Source: Voacanga thouarsii | Taxonomy: Eukaryota > Streptophyta > Magnoliopsida > Gentianales > Apocynaceae | DNA: 64,000 nucleotides | Assembly (NCBI GenBank): GCA_026120185.1 | Contig: JANUWF010001188.1 | Location: 2,604,001-2,668,000, forward strand | Direction of reading: 5' to 3' | Shown here: positions 12,317 through 24,915 of the stretch, in pieces | Layout: each line of letters begins with the position of its first letter | How positions within the stretch are numbered: position 1 is the stretch's first letter | Translations under genes and position numbers: made by a program | Notes under the pieces: model-generated | What the model saw: the letters and a program-made list of their open reading frames with translations, nothing else | What the model was told of the DNA's origin: nothing | Databases searched by the model: none

Positions 12317-12689
12317 TGAAAAACCTTAGAGGGGGGGTGAATAAGGTTTTTGGCAAGCAAAAATAATTTTTTCAATTTGTCTAAAACACTGAATAATGAT
12401 GATCACCAAGATGCTTGGACTGACTTTATAGATGTATAGAAGGTTATCTAAGCACTCATAGATGTATATCCAGATTTAGACAGTAAAAGAACATAAAAAA
12501 CAGTACATGAACCACTAAATAAAATGAGACAACAGATATATAGTGTTTCGATCAACTATGATCTACGTCCACTACCTTAAGCTCCACACTTAAGGATTTT
12601 CAACCCTATTTCATTAACCTTACATAATGAAACTATTTCTCATACAATAGAGGATCACTACACTAGGTTTTTCACAACCTCTCAGTCAT

Positions 12690-12995
12690 GCAAACATATG
12701 AAGGATTACCTCACTAGGTTTTACTCCACAACCTTGACACAAACATAAAACAAGGATCACCCCAATGGTTTTTACCACACAACCTTGAACATAAATAACA
12801 CAAGGCTCACCCCTATGAGTTTTACACCACAATCTTGATACAAACACAAAACAAGGATCCCCCCAATAGGTTTTATCACACAAGCTTGAACATAAATCAA
12901 CACAAGGCTCACCCTATGGGTTTTACACCACAACCTTTAACATAAATCAACACAAGGCTCACCCCTATGGGTTTTACACCACAACCATGCACTAC
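12690..12995. repeat. Tandem minisatellite in the solo LTR
   Basis: About five units of 55-65 bp, each containing ACAAGG(C/A)TCACCCC(A/T)AT, then GGTTTTA, then CACAACCTTGA. Alternating units differ (GGATCACCCCAATGG versus GGCTCACCCCTATGG), which suggests a two-unit higher-order pattern. Confidence 0.85.
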
Positions 12996-13613
12996 AACAG
13001 AGATTTGAATATCAATAGAAAATAGATAAGCTCACTTACTTGAGCAGATGTTCACTCAGATACAAAGCACAAATACCTTTATCTTTGATACACAATGAAC
13101 TCACTTTGAAGCTAGAGAAAAGGAGATTTTTGAAAAATATTGAGTAATAATGTTTCTAAGATGAGTGTTTCAAAAATCTTACTTCAAACCTTGCTTTAAG
13201 GGCTATTTATAGAGCCAAAAAGTGGAGTGCCAACGGTCATAAATAAACAGCTATAAATTTTTCTGTTTAAACTCATCCGTGTTTTGGACTCGAATTTTGA
13301 ACGAAGATACATCCAAAAGGTAAGTCCAAAATGGCACTAACCAGACAAAAACTTTTTCAACCTAGTTTACAGGATTTTGAACGAACCTTTTGGATTCAAA
13401 CTGTTCCATCCAAAATTCTGTGAATTTCAAAAACTTTGAAAACAGCTCATTTGAAGCTTCAAGGTAAAGTCAAATGAATCAAAAGATAAGAAGACATAGG
13501 AATTAATAGATATACCTCAATAACATTTTTTAGTCTACCATTCTTCATAAAGAACTTTTTTTTATATGTAACTCCACATACTTTATTCTTCTCATTCGAT
13601 CTTCTATTCTTGA

Positions 13614-13642
13614 CTAGGTCGTAGGCCCAAGCGTTGCTCGGG
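13614..13642 (-). other. Helitron 3' terminus: hairpin and CTAG
   Basis: Minus strand CCCGAGCAACGCTTGGG can fold into a 7-bp stem (one G-T pair) with loop AAC. Eight bases later comes CTAG, followed by T of the host. This is the canonical Helitron termination structure. Confidence 0.9.
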
Positions 13643-14132
13643 ATAAATAATTTTTTTTTAAAATTCTAATAGATTTTAAGGATTTGTAATAATATGAGAA
13701 GTTTGAATTTGTATATAAAAAGTATTATGTTAATTTAATTGTTTTATGTTTCTATAGATTCTTTTTTTTTTTTTTTTAGTTGAAGCTAAATTATTATGAG
13801 CATTATGAGTATTTCAAATTTGTTGGAAAATGTTATTATTGAGTTTTGTGATGTAATATATTTTTATATAGATATTTTTGGATTTTAATTTTTTAAATAT
13901 GATGTGTGTATATATATATGGTTAATTTTTTGGTTTTTAAGTGAAGGTTTTATGTTATCATGTATCTAATGTTTCAGTTTTTTTTTTTTTCATTTCAATT
14001 TTCATTTGATTATCATTTTTTGAAACTTTTTTTTTTTAAGAATTGGAATATGCTTAGAATTGGTGGAATTTGGAATTTGGAATCTCCTTGAAAAATAATT
14101 TTTTGTGTTCAAATTTCATCTATTAATATTAA

Positions 14133-14169
<37 letters not shown>

Positions 14170-15540
14170 AATGTCTAATATATAATTGCTATTTGTATTC
14201 AAATTCAATTTTTTTAGGTTTTTTTTAAAAAAAGCAGGACATTAAATTATTTGTGAATTAATTGTTGGGCTTTTTAAGGTCATTTTGTTTTGGGCTTTTT
14301 TTTATGCGATGTCCAATGGATATTAGGTACTCCATTTTTGGATCCGGATGTTCAATGCTTATATTTCTTGGAATTGTTGAAGTTGGATATTTTGTCGATA
14401 TTCTAAAGTCTTTAATGTATTTATGTCAGAGGGTCAAATTCGGTGGATTTAATTGACTTTTGGATTCCGGATTTAGTTAGATTGAATTTTGTTTTGGCAT
14501 CCGCATCATGTAAGAACGGTAAGAGGGATCTATTCACTGTTGTCATTTTTTCTTCGTCGTCTTTTTTGTCTGTGGTTGAATACTCTCAGGTGTCATTTGT
14601 GTTTGTTGTCTTTCTGCTCAGATCCGAGAGCTTATTATAACCAACAGCAGTTTATCTTCTTCGTTTGCATTTTGTATTCGTGATTTCATTTTTTTTTCTC
14701 CGTTCCATTCTCTGAGCTTCGATCTAGGGTTTTTCTTTTGGGTTGTTCTGTTTTTCGACGCGAGTCAGATAGTTTGTATGCAATGTGGATGTTTTTTAGC
14801 GATGGGGTTTGTTATTCTTTGTGTGAAATGTTCATTTGTCAGAAGTAGAGGCAGATTTTGTTGATGGATTTCGTAGGATCAGCTTTGGATTTATCTCTGT
14901 TTCAATGGTAAGATTTCGTTGATCAATGTGATTTTCGTCCAATAAATTTTAGCAGAAGGGTTTTTTTTTTTTTTTTTGTAATCTGTTTTCCGCTTGATTC
15001 TATAATAGAGTTTGATTATAGTCAAATGGTTTTTTTGGGTGTTTTTTGTTATGTTTTTTATCGAGTTCATAGACATCAATGAGACCATCATTTGGTTTAG
15101 GTGAAGATGTGGTTTTCTTGTATGTTATTTTATTGTATGATTTAATTTTTTATTCTTTATTATTGCAATATGACCAAGCTATATATTGAATGTGGTGTGT
15201 CCTGCTAAGATAAGTGTTCTTCCAAGGTTCTGACCTCCTGCATGTTTATGGTGTAGGAGATCCCTTGGTTCTGCCGCATGCTTTGAACAGTTTTACTTAA
15301 TGTGTGAAGATGTTATTGGTAGATTTGCCTTTGTTTATTTTTCTTTATATTGGGGTTTATTTTCTAGAATACAATTATATAGGGCATGTGGAATTTGTGA
15401 AGTAGAGTAATAGAGATGCTAAGGCATCTATTCTACTGGTCCATTTGTTATTTTCTTTTCCATTACAGTGGTGGAAATTGGTTGTTGTAGGTTTTAGGTA
15501 GTACAATGAAGTAACTACATATTGTAATTGGTTGAAGTTT
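13643..15540. other. 3'-proximal Helitron sequence, no gene recognised
   Basis: T-rich on the plus strand, with a (GT)n microsatellite at 14134-14167. The part at 14480-15000 has the look of a plant 5' leader and first intron read on plus (CGATCTAGGGTTTTTC, pyrimidine-rich blocks), which would fit captured host sequence. No protein family recognised. Confidence 0.35.
14134..14167. repeat. (GT)n microsatellite
   Basis: About 17 uninterrupted TG/GT dinucleotides. Confidence 0.95.
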
Positions 15541-17111
15541 TTTAAGAGGTAATGAGTTACAACAGGCTGCTGCTCATGTTGATAGCCAGAGAAACTTCTT
15601 AAGTGGAATCCCTAGTCAAATGGAATCCCTAGAAACTTCATATGCTTGTCCATGAACAAAAGCATGGTTGAGTAGACTCAAAAGACAGAGTTTAAGTAGA
15701 CTGAAGATACTGTTTTATGAGTTTGTCTGTGCCTGGCACGTTGTAATAACTATTTTCTGTAAGTTTGTCTTCTTTCCATTTCTAAATCATCTTATGTCAA
15801 TTTTGAAGCTGAAGAGTTCATTTATTAAATCACATTTTGGTGTCATGAATAGAGGATTATTTGATGATTAGAAGTAGCTTAAATGTGTTGCTTTACTTAT
15901 CCTTATTTGTTTTGAATTCTTTATGATCTAGGATTATCTTGATGTAGGGAGAACAAATACCGAGCACAACAGAGGAGCATCCAGAAATTGGCAGTAAAGA
16001 AGGGAAGTTTTCTTCATCTTTTTACAGATATTTGAGAGATTGCTTGGGTTTTTGGAAAATATCTTTGCTATACCTGAATTTTGATGTTGTGTAGACATTA
16101 CACTACTGAATAACTGTTTATAAATAGATCTTTGAATTGGGGAATTTTTGTTACGGCTTGTGTAACAAAATGTCCTTGTTTAAGTTGCAAATGTCTATTA
16201 ATTTCGCTAATTTTAGGTGAAATTGTCACATACAGTATACTTAGGATACAATTAAGTGTATGTTTTTGCTACAGCTTCTTGTTTATTTTTGCTGGAGCCT
16301 GTTGTAGGAAATGGAATTTAATAGTTATAGTTAGTTGGTTAGAAGTTATGAACAAAAGCATGTTTGTGTGCTAAGTATATTGGGCGTCAATATAAGCATG
16401 ATTGGGTAACCAATCTGTGTTTTGCAATGATGGTTTACTATTAGAAGTCCATGTATGATGCACAATTCATGGACATGCATATTTGGTCATCTAATAAACA
16501 CATAATTAAGTGCAGAATTTTGGACTGTAGTTTGGTTGAGATATGTGGGTTTTTATATTTAATAGTTAGAGTTAGTTGTTTAGAAGTCATGAACAAAGTC
16601 ATGAACAAAAGCATGTTTATGTGCTTAGTATATTGGGCGTCAATATAAGCATGATTGGGCAACCATTTGGTGTTTTGCGATGATGGTTTACCATCAGTAG
16701 CCCACGTATGATGCACAATTCATAGACATGAATATTGGGTTGTCTCCTAAACATATAATTAAGTGCAGAATTTTGAGCTGTAGGTTTTACTAAAAAAAAA
16801 CCTAAGATTATATTTCTCATGTATTTGTCTATGCATGGCATGTTTTAATAACTATTTTCTGTAAGTTTGTCTCCTTCACATTTCTAAAGCATCTTATGTC
16901 AGTTTTGAAGGTGAAGAGTTAATTTATTAAATCACATTTTGGTTTTATGAATTGAGGATTATTTGATGATAAGTAATAGCTTAAATTTGTTACTTTACTT
17001 ATGCTTATTTGTTTTGGATTCTTTATGATCTAGGATTATCTTGATCTAGGGAGAACAAATACCTGAGAAATATCTAGTATACATTTTAAAATTGTGTTTT
17101 GTTCTTTACAG

Positions 17112-17189
17112 GTGGTGTATGCTGATGTTTACATGTAGGACAATAATATTGAATAGGAGATGTTGGCTGTCATGTTAAATCCTTATTGA
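17112..17189 (+). pseudogene. Exon-like block, copy 1 (decayed)
   Basis: Preceded by the acceptor-like TTGTTCTTTACAG. It has the same length as copies 2 and 3 but two internal stops. It lies in the first of three higher-order units. Confidence 0.4.
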
Positions 17190-19069
17190 TTTATAGAATT
17201 TCATTAGGTGATTTTTAATGATTGTATTGTAAATGTTGAGGGCACAACAGAAGAGCATCCATAAATTGGCAGTAAAGAAGGGAAGTATTCTTCATCTTTT
17301 TAAGGGCATTTGAGGAATTTCTTGGGTTTTTGGAAAATTCTTTGATGTTCTTGAATTTTGGCGTAGAATAGACATTGCATTGCTAAATAGATTTTTAGAA
17401 ATTGATTTTTGAATTGGGGAAGTTTTGTTATGGTTTATGTAACAAAATGTGCTTGTTCGAGTTGCAAATGTTAATTAATTCCGTTCATTTGAAGTGAAAT
17501 TGACACATAGAGTATACTTAGGATAGAATAAAGTGTATGTTTTTTGTGCAGCTTGTTGTTTGTTTTTGCTGGGGCTTGTTGTAGGAAATGGAATTTAATA
17601 GTTACAGTTAGTTGGTTAGAAGTTAGACAAAAGCATGTTTGGGTGCTAAGCATATTGAGCATCAATATAAGCATGATTGGGCAACCATTCGATGTTTTGC
17701 CACGATGGTTTACCATCAGAAACCCACGTATGATGCACAATTCATGGACATGCATATTAGGTGGTCTAGTAAATAGATAATTAAGTGTAGAATTTTGGAC
17801 TGTAGTTTGGTTGAAATTTGTGGCTATTTTTGTTTAATAGTTACAGTTAGTTGGTTAGAGGTCACGAACAAAGTCATCAACAAAAGCATGTTTGTGTGCT
17901 AAGTATATTGGGCGTCAATATAAGCATGATTGGGCAACCATTCAGTGTTTTGCATCGATGGTTTTCCATCAGAACCCCACGTATGATGCATAATTCATGG
18001 ACATGCATATTGGGTTGTCTAGTAAACAGATAATTAAGGGCAGAATTTTTAGCTGTAGTTTGGTTGAGATTTGTGGCTGTTTTTGCTGGAATCTCTAGTC
18101 AAATGGTATCCTTAGAAACTTCATATCCTTGTCCATGAACAAAAGCATGTTTGAGTATACTCAAAACACATAGTTTAAGTAGATTGAAGATACTATTTTA
18201 TGAATTTGTCTTTGCATGGCATGTTCTGATAACTATTTTCTGTATATTTGTCTTCTTTGCATTTTTTTAATCATTTTATGTCAATTTTGAAGCTGTTTAG
18301 TTCATTTATTAAAGCACATTTTGGTTTCATGAATAGAGGGTTATTTTATGATAAAAAATTGCTTAAATTTGTTGATTTACTTATCCTTATTTGTTTTGAA
18401 TTCTTTATGATCTAGGATTATCTTGATCTAGGTTGAACAAATACTTGAGAAATTCAATGTTTGTGTGCTAAGTATATTGGGCGTTAATATAAGCATGATT
18501 GGGAAACCATTCTATGTTTTGCGACGATGGTTTACCATCAAAAGCTCACAATTCATGGACATGCATATTGGGTTGTCTAGTAAATAGATAATTAACTGCA
18601 GAATTTTGGACTGTAGTTTGTTTGAGATTTGTTACTTTTCTTATTTAATAGATAGATTTAGTTGGTAAGAAGTGATGAACAAAGTCATGAACAACAGCAT
18701 GTTTGTGTGCTAAGTATATAAGCATAATTGGGCAACCATTCGGTGTTTTGCGACAATGGTTTACCATCAGAAGCCCACGTATGATGCACAATTCATGGAC
18801 ATGTATATTAGGTTGTCTAGTAAACACATAATTAAGTACAGAATTTTGGACTGCAGTTTGGTTGAGATTTGTGACTTTTCTTATGGAATTTTATTTTTGG
18901 CTTTCTCATTTTAAGTGACACATAATGCTTAACTTGCCTATTTGGCCAAATTTTTTTATTAACCATGGTACTATTTTACATTGTAAATTGTTAAAAGACC
19001 AGCTCTTTGTGGCCTATTTTGTATGAAATATCAAGTATACATTTTAGAATTGTGTTTTGTTCTTTATAC

Positions 19070-19147
19070 GTGGTGTATGCTGATGTTTACATGTTGGACA
19101 ATGATATTGAATGGGAGATGTTGGCTGTGATGTTAAATCCTGATTGA
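19070..19147 (+). pseudogene. Exon-like block, copy 2
   Basis: An open 25-codon frame beginning VVYADVYM and ending AVMLNPD then TGA. The acceptor AG of the other copies is changed here (TTTATACG). Shares unit position with copies 1 and 3. Confidence 0.4.
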
Positions 19148-20918
19148 TTTATAGAATTTCGTTTGGTGATTTTTAATGATTGTATTGTAAATGTTGGGGG
19201 CACAACAGAGGAGCATCCCTAAATTGGCAGTAAAGAAGGGAAGTTTTCTTCATTTTTTTAAGAACATTTGAGGAATTACTTTGGTTTTTGGAAAATTCTT
19301 TGTTGTTCTGAATTTTGGCGTAGAATAGACATTACATTGCTGAATAGGTGTTTAGAAATTGATTTTTGAATTAGGGAAGTTTTGTTATGGTTTATGTAAC
19401 AAAATGTGCTTGTTTGAACTGCAAATGTTAATTCATTTCGTACCGTTGAAGTGAAATTGTCACATAGAGTATACTTAGGATAGAATAAAGTGTATGTTTT
19501 TTGTGCAGCTTGTTGTTTGTTTTTGCTGGGGCTTATTGTAGGAAATGGAATTTAATAGTTACAGTTAGTTGGTTAGAAGTTATGAACAAAGTCATGAACA
19601 AAAGCATGTTTGTGTGCTAAGTATATTAGGCGTCAATATAAGCATGATTGGGCAACCATTCGGTGTTTTGCGACGATGGTTTACCATCAGAAGCCCACGT
19701 ATGATGCACAATTCATGGACATGCATATTGGGTTGTCTAGTAAATAGATAATTAAGTATAGAATTTTGGACTGTAGTTTGGTTGAGATTTGTGGCTATTT
19801 TTGTTTAATAGTTACAGTTAGTTGGTTAGAGGTCACGAACAAAGTCAACAACAAAAGCATGTTTGTGTGCTAAGTATATTGGGCGTCAATATAAGCATGA
19901 TTGGGCAACCATTCAGTGTTTTGCGACGATAGTTTTCCATCAGAAGCCCACGTATGATGCACAATTCATGGACATGAATATTGGGTTGTCTGCTAAACAG
20001 ATAATTAAGGGTAGAATTTTGAGCTGTAGTTTGGTTGAGATTTGTAGCTATTTTTGCTGGAATCTCTAGTCAAGTGGTATCCTTACAAACTTCATATCCT
20101 TGTCCATGAACAAAAGCATGTTTGAGTATACTCAAAACACATAGTTTAATTAGATTGAAGATACTATTTTATGAATTTGTCTTTGCATGGCCTGTTCTAA
20201 TAACTATTTTCTGTATATTTGTCTTCTTTGCATTCTTTAATCATTTTATGTCAATTTTGAAGCTGATTAGTTCATTTATTAAATCACATTTTGGTTTCAT
20301 GAATAGAGGGTTATTTGATGATAAGAAATAGCTTAAATTTGTTGATTGATGTATCCTTATTTGTTTTGATTTCTTTATGATCTAGGATTATCTTAATTTA
20401 GGGAGAACAAATTCCTGAGAAATTCAATGTTTATGTGCTAAGTATATTGGGCATCAATATAAGCATGATTGGGCAACCACTCGGTGTTTTGGGACGATGG
20501 TTTACCATCAGAAGCCCACATATGATGCACAATTCATGGACATGCATATTACGTTGTCTAGTAAACACATAATTAAGTGCAGAATTTGGGACTGTAGTTT
20601 TGTTGAGATTTGTGACTTTTCTTATGGAATTTTGTTTTTGGCTTGCTCATTTTAAGTGACATTTTAACTTAATAACATTTAGCAGTTGTTAAAATTGAGG
20701 AAACTGAAAGCAAACTATTGAAAAACTTTAAAATTAGATTTGGTTGCTTAAAATACAAACCATCTATTCAATAATGCTTAACTTGCCTATTCGGCCTAAT
20801 TTTTTGATTAACCATGGTCCTATTTTACATAGTAAATTGTTAAAAGACCAGCTCTTTGTGGCCTATTTTGTATGAAATATCTAGTATACATTTTAAAATT
20901 GTGTTTTGTTCTTTACAG

Positions 20919-20996
20919 GTGGTGTATGCTGATGTGTACATGTTGGACGATGATATTGAATGGGAGATGTTGGCTGTGATGTTAAATCCTGATTGA
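20919..20996 (+). pseudogene. Exon-like block, copy 3 (best preserved)
   Basis: Directly after TTGTTCTTTACAG, a 25-codon open frame starts VVYADVYM, contains DDDIEWEML and ends AVMLNPD followed by TGA. The arrangement looks like the terminal exon of a host gene captured on the plus strand and then amplified with the array. I do not recognise the protein. Confidence 0.45.
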
Positions 20997-21779
20997 TTTA
21001 TAGAATTTCGTTTAGTGATTTTTAATAATTATATTGTAAATGTTGAGGGCATAACAGAGGAGCATCCATAAATTGGCAATAAAGAAGGGAAGTTTTCTTC
21101 ATCTTTTTAAGGACATTTGAGGAATTGCTTTGGTTTTTGGAAAATTTCTTTGTTGTTCCTGAATTTTGGCGTAGAATAGACATTGGATTGCTGAATAGGT
21201 GTTTAGAAATTGATCTTTGAATTGGGGAAGTTTTGTTATGGTTTGTGTAACAAAATGTGCTTGTTTGAGTTGCAAATGTTAATTAATTTCGCTCATTTTA
21301 AGTGAAATTGTCACATAGAGTATACTTAGGATAGAATAAAGTGTATGTTTTTTGTGCAGCTTGTTGTTTGTTTTTGCTAGGGCTTGTTGTAGGAAATGGA
21401 ATTTAATAGTTACAGTTAGTTGGTTAGAAGTTATGAACAAAGTCATGAACAAAAGCATGTTTGTGTGCTAAGTATATTGCGCGTCAATAATTAAGTATGT
21501 GAGTTGAAGAAGATCTTATAACATCAATTTAATTATTCAATATAAGTAGGTTTGTTAATCATTCAGGCTTTTTGCAAGGATGTTGTATTAATAATCATAA
21601 CAATAACAGAATTTATTTTATAAAGTTGACTTTATGGCAATTCTGTGCACAGTGTACTTTTTTCCTTTGACTGCATTACTTCATTTATACTCTTCATTAT
21701 TCTGGAACTGCTGTTTACTGGATCATATCCTGTGTGTTTTGCAACCTGAATTTAAGAATAGATATTTTGTTTGTTAGAA

Positions 21780-23700
21780 TTAATATGTGAATTTAGAGTT
21801 GGAAGTGTAGGAATCTAGAAAATTACAATTTAAAGTTACCTTTGGTAGTCGATCATATACTTCTTGATAGACTATGTTCTGTGTATATGACTTGAATTCT
21901 ATGTCATCTTCGTGTGTTATGATTTTTATTCCTCTTGGTGATTTGACTCTTGAAAGCGCAACATACAATTGTCCATGAGAAAACACAGATTTTGGTAAGT
22001 ACAGTCGACAAAGTTTGTCCTTAGCTTTTGTTGATCGTCATTGCATAGCATATTTTTCACTGGAAATTGCCTTCTTATCATTGTGAAAGGAATCTTTGAA
22101 TCCGTCGAAGACATATCTATTCTTGGAATACATACTTTGGCTCCTATTTTTTAGCCTAAAATGATACGTGCCTCAATAACTTTTTTACCTGTTTGTGTCA
22201 CAATCAGCCTTGTGCCATTGCATAATCCATTTCCTGGGTTGACATTCCTCAGTAGCATAATAGGCACATTATTTTTAATCTGTAACACATGATCAGGCAT
22301 ACCTGGGAAACTGATGCTGTTGAGGTATTCTGTTGGATACATGTTTTCTGCATCTTTCATTGGGCCTATGACAATGTCTATTCTATCTGCACTTACATAT
22401 TTAGTAATAGATCCTTGTACTTTATCTAAAGCAAAATTATTCAACTCTGCAACTGTTTCATTTCTTGGTGTTAGGATTGCTCTCTCCATCAAGTAGCTAG
22501 GATCTGTGTACCTCTCTTGAAAATTTGGATAAGTAGAGTTGAAGATTGTTTCCACTAGATCACCATTTGAATCTAGCATCAAGTTGCTTGGGATTTTGAT
22601 CCATGTAGGTTCATTATCATTCCCTCTACACTTTGCACATTCTGTACCATCTCCTATTGTTAGTATCCAGTTGGCAAAAGATGTTAATTCTTCAGCCTCT
22701 GATTGTTCTAACCCATTTCCTTCTTTAAGCCTCATGTTCTCGGATAGTGTAAGGACTTCACAGTGGTTCCATATCTCTGATTGATTGAGTGTCAAATTCA
22801 CTATATCAGCTATTTGACCTTTTAGTACAATCGGAAGAATCTGTCAGAAATCTCCCCCTAATAGTACTGTTTTGCCTCCAAAAGGCTTGTTCTCATTGAA
22901 ATTTTTTGCCGTTCTTTGTATGTCTTTGAGTGTTTTGTCAACAGTCTCAAAAACATCTTTTAAATTCATAGGAGCTTCATCCCAAATTATGAGTACTGCT
23001 TTTCTAATTAATTCTGCAAGTTGAGTATTTGTTTTTACTGAGCATGTGGAGTCTTCTGAGGTTACTAATGGAATTTTGAATATGTTGTGTGCCGTCCTTC
23101 CACCTGGTAGTAGTAATGATGCAATCCCTGTTCAATGTTGTAAATGACAATGTATAATAAAATCGATGCATTAGCAAAGAAGATGTTACAATGTGATTGA
23201 CAATTAAATAATTTTGGGGGGTGTATAAGAAAGTAGTACCTGATGATGCTACTACAAGTACTATCTGTGATCTTGATCTGAGCTTGTTGATAATTGTTTT
23301 GTAGAGAAATGTTTTGCCCGTGCCTCCATAACCGGATAAGAAGTAGAGCTTCCCTTTATTATCATCAACTGCATTTATGACCTTTTCATATATATCTTTT
23401 TGTTCTGCATTTCATTGTGCATACATAACTTCGTGTTCTGCTCTCAGGATATTTGTATCATACATGATTTCTTCTCTTATGCATGTGTTTCGTAGATCCT
23501 TCAGCAACTCTTCATTTGGCAAAGGCATTCCTTCTATTTCTTCTAGACTTCGGCCTTTTTTTTTAAGTAGAATTTGTAATTCTCTCAAGGTATAGCTTTT
23601 GACCTGATCTTCTCAGAGATGTAAAGATGGAAATCCAAGGACTTTTCTTTGTCTGTATTCAATATCATCACTGATTTTTGGCCAATTTACTTCCTAGAGA
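21780..23700 (-). other. PIF1-like helicase domain of RepHel
   Basis: Motifs in order from 23340 down: Walker A GYGGTGKTFL; Walker B IIWDEAPM (about 22970-22995); LLGGDF-stop-QILPIV (22855-22820), where the conserved Arg codon is TGA; LSENMRL (about 22730); and the C-terminal FSHGQLYVALSRVK (about 21950-21990). The INKS-GQTL motif near 22020-22040 also has a stop and frameshifts. It would unwind donor DNA during rolling-circle transposition. Confidence 0.88.
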
Positions 23701-24379
23701 TTCTTCACATCTGCAACATTACAAAAAATAAGAATTGTGACAAATAAATCGCGTAGTTACAATCATGTTGCCCATTGAGCTGCTTCATCAATCGTTTCGT
23801 GCCATTCTCTATCATCTTGCAGTAGACCTTTTGCATAGCATGTCTCTTTGAAAGTTGAATATAGTTTCCCATCATATGTTCTAATTTCTTCGTAGCTTCT
23901 AGGACCAAGGACATGGTTAAGTAACATTCGCATATAGTATCTTTCTCCTAAGGCTGGATGTGCGAAGGTGATCCGTCCAATGCACTTTTTGGTTTCCCTC
24001 TTTTTCCATACTTTTTTGGTTCTGTACCAGCAATAATGCTGTGGGAATTCTGCATACTTCAACTTTCTTGCATTTGAGTCCGCCTTATTCATTTCAAACC
24101 ATTCTGTAAACATTATCTTCTTTACATCTTCAGTCATTGCAATATTAGGAAGACAATTGTTATCATTAAATATGATATTCTGCTCTTCATGAAGGTGGAA
24201 CCCCAATCTCTAGACTGCTGGTGTCCGAAATTGAATATCAAACTCATATATTCTCCAGGATGCTTCACACGCTGATATGTATCTACAATCCAAAAATGTT
24301 TTGACTTCATTCAAATTCTACGCTTCTGATTCAACGTGCATATTGTTTTCAGCCTGGTTTTTCTCTATGACTGTTGTTG

Positions 24380-24915
24380 TTCTATCTGGACCTTTGTTGA
24401 GATATTTAAATAAATATTTAATGGCTTTTGATTGACTGCATATTTCAACATTAATATGGCTTTAGTATTTCAGTAATAAATGAAGGTTGTATGGTACTAC
24501 AAATCTATTGTCGAGGAAGAATCCATTCTTCTCAATGGTTATAGATTTATCTCGTCTTCTATAGATACAATATCTTGATTCATCAATTGATGTTGTGTTA
24601 TGGAAACGCTTAGGAAAATGCTTTGAACAGTGTCCTGTGTTAAAAATAAATATATTAGTTTTTATCCAGCAGTATGTACTATTCTTTAGATATTGGCTCA
24701 TTGAAGAAAGTATTACCTTGTACCATGCATGGTGAGTTCTCATATCCAATTCCACATGGCCCATGCATCATAAATTCTGCCACACTCTTGTAGGCAACGA
24801 AATCAGTAAATGGATCAGGAATTTCAGCAGATATTATGTTATCTATTTCTTCAGGGGTCTTTTTCTTTGAGCTTTAATATAGCCAAATGATGATGTGTGC
24901 ATGTGGTAGCCCTCG
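24380..24915 (-). other. Catalytic core of Helitron Rep: HUH and Y2 motifs
   Basis: The two metal-binding histidines are in PHAHII, and the two candidate nucleophilic tyrosines are in KYLFKYLNKG, spaced four residues apart as in eukaryotic Helitron Rep proteins. Both motifs are intact at the residue level although a TAA stop lies three codons after the HUH block. Confidence 0.88.

Larger units (their letters stand above)
15540..21500. repeat. Higher-order tandem array inside the Helitron
   Basis: A block of about 250 bp (GTGTGCTAAGTATATTGGGC, then GATGGTTTACCATCAGAAG, then TATGATGCACAATTCATGG) occurs about nine times between 16440 and 20560. It is embedded in a longer unit marked by ATTGGCAGTAAAGAAGGGAA at about 15990, 17265, 19225 and 21070, giving spacings near 1.28, 1.96 and 1.85 kb. 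Short frames in the array (such as MIGQPFGVL) recur only because the DNA is repeated and are not credible genes. The array lies between the end of the helicase frame and the 3' terminus. Confidence 0.9.

Noticed and set aside
12690..12995. CRISPR-like array of spaced repeats
   Set aside because: Unit and spacer both repeat, the context is a plant LTR, and no cas gene is present. A minisatellite explains it.
16440..20560. Recurrent small frames in the array (MIGQPFGVL-type, and minus MHVHELCIIRG-type)
   Set aside because: They arise on both strands from the same repeated DNA and are interrupted at random between copies; no sign of coding constraint.
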